DNA from: Candidatus Firestonebacteria bacterium RIFOXYD2_FULL_39_29 | Lineage (GTDB): Bacteria > Oederibacteriota > D2-FULL-39-29 | DNA length: 44,143 nucleotides | Reading direction: 5' to 3' | NCBI GenBank assembly: GCA_001778375.1 | Contig: MFGV01000013.1 | Location: forward strand, 1-44,143 | In this document: one piece after another, positions 36,092 to 42,447 of the stretch | How positions within the stretch are numbered: the stretch's first letter is position 1 | Layout: each line of letters starts with the position of its first letter | The notes under the pieces: generated by a model | What the model was told of the DNA's origin: nothing | What the model saw: only the letters and a program-made list of their open reading frames with translations | The model's database searches: none | Position numbers and translations under genes: made by a program

Positions 36092-36802
36092 ATGGAAGGC
36101 ACAATTTTGCTGGTGGATGATGAAGAGAGAAATTTGAAAATGTTGGAATCAATGCTTTTACCTGAGGGCTACAAAGTTCTGAAGGCAAGTAACGGGAAGG
36201 ACGCTCTTGAAATCTTAAAAAGCGAAAATGTACAGGCAGTTTTAACGGATATTATGATGCCCGGATTATCGGGGTTCGATGTTTTAAAAACAATCCGCGA
36301 GAATAAAGACCTGGCCACTCTCTCCGTTATAATTCTTACCTCCTTAACGGATAAAGAAGAAAGAATAAAGGGCCTGGAACTCGGCGCGGACGATTTTATT
36401 TCGAAACCTTTTGATCTGGATGAATTACGCGCCAAAATCAATACGCAGGTAAAATTGAATTTTTTGAGAATGCAGCTGAATGAAAGGGCAAAGCTTGTAA
36501 AGGTGATAAATAAAATAGAAGAAGGCGTAATAGTTGCCAATACTGATTTTGTACCCGTGAGTATGAATATGAAAGCCCGGGAATTTCTTGGCATAAAAGA
36601 AGCTCCCGTCAATATTTTGGCGTACTTAAAAGAAAAATATAATCAAGATATCGAGATCAGTGACGAAAGAATAAATATTGTTTTAAAACAGAAGATAAAC
36701 ACGGAGAATAATGTGCAACCGCTTTCTTTAACTATTGAAATGATAAAAGATGCTTCCGGCTCGGTTGATTCTTATATTTTTATATTTAAAATAATAAAAT
36801 AA
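36092..36802 (+). CDS. Receiver protein with PAS-like C-terminal domain (236 aa)
   Basis: A receiver domain (residues 1-120; Asp9-Asp10, phosphoacceptor Asp53 in LTDIMMPGLSG, switch Thr in IILTS, Lys in SKPFD) is followed by a short coiled coil and a PAS-like region (about 135-235; LVKVINKIEEGVIVANTDF, AREFLGI). No DNA-binding or enzymatic domain is seen. GAGGAGGGA precedes the ATG. It is the first gene of an apparent operon of five (36092-39874). It and the next gene are tandem duplicates over their full length. It may sense a signal and phosphorylation together. Confidence 0.87.
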   Translation: MEGTILLVDDEERNLKMLESMLLPEGYKVLKASNGKDALEILKSENVQAVLTDIMMPGLSGFDVLKTIRENKDLATLSVIILTSLTDKEERIKGLELGADDFISKPFDLDELRAKINTQVKLNFLRMQLNERAKLVKVINKIEEGVIVANTDFVPVSMNMKAREFLGIKEAPVNILAYLKEKYNQDIEISDERINIVLKQKINTENNVQPLSLTIEMIKDASGSVDSYIFIFKIIK

Positions 36803-36827
36803 CAAATCCTTCAGACGGTCGGTAAAT

Positions 36828-37529
36828 ATGAAAATTCTTATTGTGGATGATGAAGAAAAAGATCTAAAAATGCTGGAAGCTATGCTTTTACCTGAAGGTT
36901 ACGGGGTTGTAAAAGCCAAAAGCGGAGAAGAAGCTCTCCGGATTTTAAAGAGCGAAAATGTGCTGGTAGTTTTGCTGGATATTCTGATGCCGGGCTTGTC
37001 GGGATATGATGTTTTAAAAACAATTCGCGAGGACAAAAACCTGGATACCATGCCGGTTATAATTCTTACGGCCTTAACGAGCAAAGAAGAGCGTATAAAA
37101 GGTCTGGAGCTCGGAGCGGATGATTTTATTTCAAAACCATTAGCTATGGAAGAATTGCGCGCTAAAATTTACACACAGGTCAAATTAAAATATTTAAGAA
37201 GGCAGTTAACTGAAAGGGCAAAACTTTTAAAAGTGATAAATAAAATTGGTGAAGGGGTAATAGTCAGTGATAAGAAATTTGCTCCTGTGAATATAAATAT
37301 TAAAGCCGGAGAATTGCTGGGAATAAAAGCAGCTCCCGTAAATATCATGAACTATTTAAAAGATAATTATAATGAGGATATTCAGGTCAGCGAGGGAAGA
37401 AAAAATTATATTCTAAAACAAAAGCTTAATCTGGGTGATGCGATATTTCTTTCGTTAACAATTGATCCGATTAAAGATGTTTCCGGAGCGATTGATTCTT
37501 ACATTTTTATTTTTAAAAAAATAGAGTAA
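36828..37529 (+). CDS. Receiver protein with PAS-like C-terminal domain, tandem paralogue (233 aa)
   Basis: This protein aligns end to end with the 36092 product (MLLPEGYGVVKA, LELGADDFISKP, RAKLLKVINKIGEGVIVSD). The phosphoacceptor is Asp51 in LLDILMPGLSG; the Thr and Lys of the receiver are present. It starts 25 nt after the previous stop. The ribosome site is weak (GTCGGTAAAT), so translation may be coupled. The duplicates differ mostly in the C-terminal PAS-like part, which suggests different inputs or partners. Confidence 0.87.
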   Translation: MKILIVDDEEKDLKMLEAMLLPEGYGVVKAKSGEEALRILKSENVLVVLLDILMPGLSGYDVLKTIREDKNLDTMPVIILTALTSKEERIKGLELGADDFISKPLAMEELRAKIYTQVKLKYLRRQLTERAKLLKVINKIGEGVIVSDKKFAPVNINIKAGELLGIKAAPVNIMNYLKDNYNEDIQVSEGRKNYILKQKLNLGDAIFLSLTIDPIKDVSGAIDSYIFIFKKIE

Positions 37530-37550
37530 AGGATCATCGAGGTTTATAAT

Positions 37551-38600
37551 ATGAAAATTCTTATTGTGGATGATGAAGAGGCAAATGTTAAGCTGCTATC
37601 AGTAATCCTGTCCAGAAAAGGTTACGAAACATTAAAAGCCTACGATGGGGAATCTGCTTTGGCAATCGTCGGGAAGCAGGATGTTGATTTGATACTGCTC
37701 GATGTAATGATGCCCGGAATATCCGGTTTTGAAGTTGCAAAAAGAGTAAAAGCAATAAAGCAAATACCTATTATCATGGTTACCGGTTTAATGGACAGGG
37801 ATAAAATAATTGAAGGTTTTAAAAATGGGGCTGATGAGTTTTTATCAAAGCCCTATTTACAGGAAGAATTACTGCTGCGTATCGGGAATATTTTAAAAGT
37901 AAAGGAATATCAAAATAATCTTGAAGGCGTAGTGGAAGAAAGAACTAAAAGTTTAAAGGAAGCATTACGAAGATTAAATATCGTAAATAAAGAAGTAATG
38001 CACCGTTTGCTTGTTGCGGCGGAATATCGTGATGACAATACGGGAAAACACGTGGTGCGGGTGGGAGAATACAGCAGAATAATCGCGGAAGGCCTGGGGT
38101 TGGATAAGGAATATATTGAGTTGATACAACAAACGGCGCCCATGCATGATATAGGAAAAATCGGAGTTTCGGATCTGATCTTAAATAAACCTGACAAGCT
38201 TACATTCGAAGAGTTTGAAATAATGAAAACACATGTGATAATCGGAACGCGGATCATAGAAAAAGGCGAATCCCCTCTTATAGAGACTGCTTATGATATC
38301 ATACTGCATCATCATGAAAAATGGACCGGGCAGGGCTATCCAAATAGTAAAAAAGGAAAAGATATACCGCTTTCAGGCCGGATAGTTGCCTTAGCGGATG
38401 TTTTTGACGCCCTTACTTCCGCACGTCCTTATAAACCCGGTTTTGCCTGGGATAAATCGGTAAGTATCATTAAGGAAGAAAGAGAAAAACATTTTGATCC
38501 GGATGTAACGGATGCATTTTTAAATAATCAGGAAAAAATAAAAACTGTATATGATCAATATACCGACAATACACGAATTGAAAAAACTAATGTAGCCTGA
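37551..38600 (+). CDS. Response regulator with HD-GYP cyclic di-GMP phosphodiesterase domain
   Basis: The 349-aa protein has a receiver (phosphoacceptor Asp51 in LLDVMMPGISG), a coiled coil (about 115-150), and an HD-GYP domain (about 150-335). The domain keeps its metal and signature residues: HD at 199-200 in MHDIGKIG, HHHEKWTGQGYP at 253-264 with GYP at 262-264, and ADVFDALTS. Such RpfG-type proteins hydrolyse cyclic di-GMP when phosphorylated. No GGDEF protein is in the window. It starts 21 nt after the previous gene in the same operon. CGAGG lies upstream of the ATG. Confidence 0.93.
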   Translation: MKILIVDDEEANVKLLSVILSRKGYETLKAYDGESALAIVGKQDVDLILLDVMMPGISGFEVAKRVKAIKQIPIIMVTGLMDRDKIIEGFKNGADEFLSKPYLQEELLLRIGNILKVKEYQNNLEGVVEERTKSLKEALRRLNIVNKEVMHRLLVAAEYRDDNTGKHVVRVGEYSRIIAEGLGLDKEYIELIQQTAPMHDIGKIGVSDLILNKPDKLTFEEFEIMKTHVIIGTRIIEKGESPLIETAYDIILHHHEKWTGQGYPNSKKGKDIPLSGRIVALADVFDALTSARPYKPGFAWDKSVSIIKEEREKHFDPDVTDAFLNNQEKIKTVYDQYTDNTRIEKTNVA

Positions 38601-38639
38601 AAACGATTTATGAAATCTACAATCTGGAGGAAAATATAT

Positions 38640-39023
38640 ATGAAAAGTACCGTATTAGTAGTCGATGATGAAGAAAAAAACAGAAAACTTCTAAATAAAA
38701 TATTAAAAACAGCAGGATATAGTGTTTTAGAGGCAGAAAACGGGGAGAGAGCTCTCCGGATAATTCAAAGTAATACCGTTGATATTGTGCTGCTGGATAT
38801 TGTAATGCCGGGGATGGACGGATATGAAGTTTGTGACAGGATAAAAACAAATCCTTATACAAAAAATATTCCTATTATTATTTTGACGGGAAAGGGTATG
38901 GATGAGGGATTAGCCGGAGCCGCAAAGAAAAAAGCAAATTTTTATATTGTTAAACCTTATGATTATAAAGTGTTACTGGCTCAAATTGAAACAATGCTTA
39001 AAAAAAGCAAGGAGGGCAGATGA
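38640..39023 (+). CDS. Stand-alone response regulator receiver protein (127 aa)
   Basis: ATG 38640 follows CTGGAGG; an in-frame ATG at 38610 has no ribosome site. The product is a single receiver domain with Asp9-Asp10, phosphoacceptor Asp53 in LLDIVMPGMDG, Thr in IILTGK, and Lys in VKPYD. It has a short Lys-rich tail and no output domain. It is the fourth receiver in the operon, and its stop overlaps the start of the following exported-protein gene by 4 nt (ATGA). Confidence 0.88.
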   Translation: MKSTVLVVDDEEKNRKLLNKILKTAGYSVLEAENGERALRIIQSNTVDIVLLDIVMPGMDGYEVCDRIKTNPYTKNIPIIILTGKGMDEGLAGAAKKKANFYIVKPYDYKVLLAQIETMLKKSKEGR

Positions 39024-39874
39024 TCATTAAATATAGAAGAATAGCAATTTTGATTATTGCCTGCCTGTTTTTCAGCATAAACGGGTTTTGTCTGGGGGTA
39101 TCACCGGCAGTTGTTTGTATAAGCGGTGTAGAAATTGGAGAGGATAAAAACACCGGCTTTGACTATGTAGTAAGTAATGACGCGGAAAACGAACAGGAGT
39201 TCACTCTGGATGTAATTTTGCCTGTAATGCCGTCGGATGAATCTCTCAAAGGCTACAGCAAACTTCCCGATCTTTCCTGGCTTTATCTTGAAAAAACAAA
39301 TTTAATTATTCCCGCAAAAAGCACGGGAACAAGCAGAATTCATATAAAAATTCCGAGGAACGACAAATATTACAATCAGCATTGGGCAGTGTCTTGTCAT
39401 ATAGTACAAAAGGGAAATAGTTTTGTAAACGCGGCGGTTGCCCCGTTTATTATGATAGAAACCAGATCAAAGGAAAATCCGGCAGAAAGACCTTATGGTG
39501 AATTTGGAATTACTCCCGGCATTATTGGAGTTGAATTGCGGGATTTTAAAAATAAAAAAGTGAGTTTTAAAATTTATAATAACAGTGACAAGGATTGCGT
39601 GTATAAGATCAAAAGTTTCATTCCTGACGCGGAGTCTAAAAATGCAAAAATAAGCCCCTCTGATAATTTTGAATGGATAAATGAAGCAAAATGGATAAAA
39701 CCTGAAGTGGACAGTTTAAAAATACGCAAAGGAGAGGATAAAACAGTTGAAGTTGAGATAAAGTTACCTGAAGATTTTAAGATATCGGAAGGACAAAAAG
39801 GATTGGAGGTACTTATATTTATTGAATCAGATAAAAAAGAAAAAAGATTTGTCAGAGTATTGCTGGTCAAGTAA
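39020..39874 (+). CDS. Exported Ig-like hypothetical protein (284 aa)
   Basis: A signal peptide (RIAILIIACLFFSINGFCLG) is followed by two regions rich in beta strands (about 30-150 and 160-284). Phrases such as VVSNDAENEQEFTLDV and VSFKIYNNSDKDCVYKI are typical of Ig-like domains of the DUF916 or pilus-chaperone type, but no exact family is evident. It should be periplasmic. The start overlaps the receiver gene by 4 nt, so a periplasmic protein is translationally coupled to a signalling operon. That suggests it helps the envelope process this pathway controls (inference). Confidence 0.72.
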   Translation: MIIKYRRIAILIIACLFFSINGFCLGVSPAVVCISGVEIGEDKNTGFDYVVSNDAENEQEFTLDVILPVMPSDESLKGYSKLPDLSWLYLEKTNLIIPAKSTGTSRIHIKIPRNDKYYNQHWAVSCHIVQKGNSFVNAAVAPFIMIETRSKENPAERPYGEFGITPGIIGVELRDFKNKKVSFKIYNNSDKDCVYKIKSFIPDAESKNAKISPSDNFEWINEAKWIKPEVDSLKIRKGEDKTVEVEIKLPEDFKISEGQKGLEVLIFIESDKKEKRFVRVLLVK

Positions 39875-39896
39875 GCAGAAACAGCAAATAAAGCAA

Positions 39897-39953
39897 GTTG
39901 AGCGAAGTTTAAATATAGGACCATAAATCTTCGCGAAATCCGCCTAGGCGGAT
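39897..39953. repeat. Dispersed repeat and perfect palindrome
   Basis: GTTGAGCGAAGTTTAAATAT (39897-39916) and the following bases resemble 13506-13561. The end is a 16-bp perfect palindrome, ATCCGCCTAGGCGGAT (39938-39953), another member of the TCCGCC/GGCGGA family. Confidence 0.5.
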
Positions 39954-39977
39954 GAAGAAAGAAAAAAAGGAATTAAT

Positions 39978-41183
39978 ATGAGAATAATTTTTAAAATAAT
40001 AAATGTAGTATGCGCCCTCTTGACCTTTGCGGGGGTCAGCCTGGCAGGAGGTAAGCAGGAAATGTGGAGCAGGTCTTATCCACTGGAAGGTGCTAACTCG
40101 GAAATAGGCGGCGATATTAAAGTAGACAGCATAAAAAACAGCCTTTATATTACAGGGTTAAAATGTGTTAAAGAAGGTGTGAACATCCGCGGTCTTGTTG
40201 CTGTAAGAAAAATAGATCTTGAAGGTAAGGAGTTATGGAAACAGGTCTGTGATATCGGTGTTTATGGGCTTGATCAGACCGGTTGTATAGCTGTGGATAA
40301 TAAGAATAACGTATATATTGCAGGCTTCAGGTATATAGAAGGAAAAGGAAAGAATCTGTGGAGCAGGAAGTATGATCTTAAAGGCAATATTATTTGGGAC
40401 AATACCTATGAGAACCTTTATGACAGCAAGGATGCTGAATTCAAGGAACTTGCGTGTGATGCAAAAGGTAATATTTATGCGGTCGGGTATAAAAATACAG
40501 AGGAGCTTAAACGCGACCAGTGGCTTAGGAAATACGATCCGGACGGGCAGGAGCTTTGGAAAGTCATTTTCAGCGGGTCCGGGAGTAAGCTGGAAAAAGA
40601 ACAAGGCCTGGCTGTGGATCCGGAAGGTAATGCTTTTGTTGCAATTTATGAGAACGGGGAGAATTCTGAATATTTACTCAAAATAAATAAATATGACGTT
40701 AACGGCAGTATCTTAATATCAAAGCAGTACCGGGATAGCAGGGAAAAAAATCGCAGTGTTAATAAAATCGCAGTTGACAATGCCGGGAATATTTATATTA
40801 CAGGGACAGAATCGGTATTTTATCAGGGGAATAATGTTTTTGTCAGGAAGTTCGATGCTAAAGGTCTGGAACTTTGGACCAAGAGCTACCCGAATTTTGG
40901 TTATCAGCAATATACCGGCAGTAATATCATTATAGATAATGGTATGAATGTTTATGTTTCTGCGACAAGCGGCGGCGGCAAAGATGAAAAAAAATACAGC
41001 TGGATCTCCAAGCTGGATAAAGATGGTAATGAATTATGGACGACGGATTATTCCGGCTATTCTTACGGTGTAAAATTCGCCGTTCGTGAAGACGGTGCGT
41101 TTTATGTGCTCGGCACCGAAACCGATAAAAATAATAATTCAAACCTCTGGGTCAGAAAATATATTCAATATTCTGAAAAGTAA
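39978..41183 (+). CDS. Exported beta-propeller protein (401 aa)
   Basis: A signal peptide (MRIIFKIINVVCALLTFAG) precedes about seven repeats of a blade pattern (DNKNNVYIAGF, DAKGNIYAVGY, DPEGNAFVAIY, DNAGNIYITGT, with LWxxxY or LWSRKYD between them). The repeats are of the SBBP/NHL-like class but differ from the four SBBP cargo proteins, with more charged residues and no IPT domain or type IX-like tail. It is probably a soluble periplasmic or secreted propeller. AAAGGAATTA precedes the ATG. No neighbour gives its partner. Confidence 0.78.
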   Translation: MRIIFKIINVVCALLTFAGVSLAGGKQEMWSRSYPLEGANSEIGGDIKVDSIKNSLYITGLKCVKEGVNIRGLVAVRKIDLEGKELWKQVCDIGVYGLDQTGCIAVDNKNNVYIAGFRYIEGKGKNLWSRKYDLKGNIIWDNTYENLYDSKDAEFKELACDAKGNIYAVGYKNTEELKRDQWLRKYDPDGQELWKVIFSGSGSKLEKEQGLAVDPEGNAFVAIYENGENSEYLLKINKYDVNGSILISKQYRDSREKNRSVNKIAVDNAGNIYITGTESVFYQGNNVFVRKFDAKGLELWTKSYPNFGYQQYTGSNIIIDNGMNVYVSATSGGGKDEKKYSWISKLDKDGNELWTTDYSGYSYGVKFAVREDGAFYVLGTETDKNNNSNLWVRKYIQYSEK

Positions 41184-41464
41184 AATCCTTTTCAGTTTGA
41201 TAAATACGCGCGGAAAAAAGTTGGAATAATGTAGCTTTAGGTCATAGTATGTTTTAAATAGTTATGTATAATTTTAATTAAGGTAATGTCGCGTAGGATA
41301 ATAAAGTCACTCGGGAAAATGATTCAAAAAAAGCTTATCTTGTATCAGTGTCCACCTGTGGTGAGATCTCGCCAAGGGCGGAGAATCCGAAAGACTTGTA
41401 ATCTCATCAAAAGATCCGCCAAATATAACTGGCGGGAGCGGAATCGTTCTATAGGAGGAATAAA
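41184..41464. other. Intergenic region with a possible promoter and dispersed repeats
   Basis: GGAAAAAAGTTGG (41212-41224) is followed by TATAAT at 41267-41272. This resembles the shared promoter element but has a poor box and a spacing one base shorter. A TTGTATCAGTG-type repeat with extra inserts covers 41338-41420, and a TCCGCCA (41415-41421)/TGGCGGGA stem-loop overlaps its end. No gene is supported. Confidence 0.45.
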
Positions 41465-41827
41465 ATGAAAATATTTCCGGTATTGAGTTTGTTTTTCAGT
41501 CTTGTTTTGACAAGTTGTGCTACAGTAGCAAGAGAAGATATTCGCGAATTAAAGTTGTACGGTATGATAATCGATAATTTCTGTGCAGCCCAACATAAAG
41601 AGGATATAGATGAATTTTCCAAGACATATTCCAAAGATAAAGCTTTAAATTGCACGCTCGGGTATGCTTTTTACTCTACCTCAGGGATACGTGAATTTGA
41701 TTCAGAAAGCAACGAAAAGATAACCCGATATTTAAGAGACAAAAAAAGCGAGCTAAATGCGGGTATTAAATGTTATGAATTAAATAATAAACTGCATTTA
41801 GTAGAAATAATTATTCCTGAAAGATAA
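41465..41827 (+). CDS. Small lipoprotein (120 aa)
   Basis: The start has AGGAGG 8 nt upstream. A lipoprotein signal peptide ends in LTSC (Cys18). The mature part of about 100 residues is mixed alpha/beta, with two further Cys (in DNFCAAQH and ALNCTLGY) and one near the end (IKCYELNN). They could form a disulphide in the periplasm. No family is recognised. It should be membrane-anchored. Confidence 0.7.
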   Translation: MKIFPVLSLFFSLVLTSCATVAREDIRELKLYGMIIDNFCAAQHKEDIDEFSKTYSKDKALNCTLGYAFYSTSGIREFDSESNEKITRYLRDKKSELNAGIKCYELNNKLHLVEIIIPER

Positions 41828-41901
41828 TTTATTTTATTTCATCTGTTTTTGTTTTTTTCCTCGCACCAAGAACCTAGTACCCAGCTTGAGCGACAGCGAA
41901 A

Positions 41902-41923
41902 TCCGCCAACGCTTTGTGGCGGA
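41902..41923 (+). terminator. TCCGCCA/TGGCGGA stem-loop
   Basis: TCCGCCA (41902-41908) pairs with TGGCGGA (41917-41923) around 8 nt. There is no adjacent T-run. It lies between the lipoprotein gene and promoter copy 6 and could mark a transcript end. Confidence 0.4.
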
Positions 41924-41944
41924 ACCTATCGCTTATCCAAAATA

Positions 41945-42007
41945 GCGAAAAACGTCTATTAAACAGGCAAAGTACCCCTTATTTGTTTCCCAGCTAAAGT
42001 ATACACT
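41945..42007 (+). promoter_or_regulatory. Shared promoter element, copy 6 (receiver/propeller pair)
   Basis: GCGAAAAACGTCTATTAAAC starts at 41945, followed by AGGCAAAGT. TACACT (42002-42007), with the overlapping TATACA, lies 48 nt after the G of GTC. It is nearly identical to copy 5 over the upstream box. The receiver gene starts 50 nt downstream. Confidence 0.6.
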
Positions 42008-42056
42008 GACTTAGGATTTACTTTTACCCTAGTGAGCGTAAATTAACGAGGTGTCT

Positions 42057-42416
42057 ATGATATTAATAGTCGACGACGAACAGAATATTTGCAATATTTT
42101 AGCACGTTTTCTGAAAAAAGAAGGGTATGAGACGGAAATAGCAAAGATTGGTCTTGATGCGGTTACAATATTTAAAGAGAAGAAACCTTCGCTTGTACTT
42201 CTTGATATAAACCTTCCCGATATTGACGGAATAGAAGTCCTGAGAAAAATAAAAGAAATAGATAAAGGGGTCCCCGTTATTATGATTACCGCCTGCATGG
42301 ATTCGGAGCGCGTCGCTTTGACTTTTCGTCTTGGTGCTTGCGACTGTATTTATAAGCCGTTTGATTTTGATTATTTGAAAGTCACAATAAAGAGTTTACT
42401 TGGAAATAGAAGATGA
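42057..42416 (+). CDS. Stand-alone response regulator receiver protein (119 aa)
   Basis: ATG 42057 is preferred to the in-frame GTG at 42051, since ACGAGG is best placed for it and the product then begins MILIVDDEQN as in related proteins. It has acidic residues Asp6-Asp7, phosphoacceptor Asp50 in LLDINLPDIDG, switch Thr in IMITAC, and Lys in YKPFD. Two Cys (ITACMD, LGACDC) are unusual for a receiver and sit near the phosphorylation pocket. No output domain. The propeller gene begins 31 nt after its stop, so they probably share the promoter at 41945. Confidence 0.87.
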   Translation: MILIVDDEQNICNILARFLKKEGYETEIAKIGLDAVTIFKEKKPSLVLLDINLPDIDGIEVLRKIKEIDKGVPVIMITACMDSERVALTFRLGACDCIYKPFDFDYLKVTIKSLLGNRR

Positions 42417-42447
42417 TATTTTACACATTTGAAGTAAAGAGGATTAT

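Noticed and set aside
41286-41468. 60-residue frame in the 41.2-41.5 kb gap
   Set aside because: It reads through dispersed repeats, is highly basic and has no good ribosome site.
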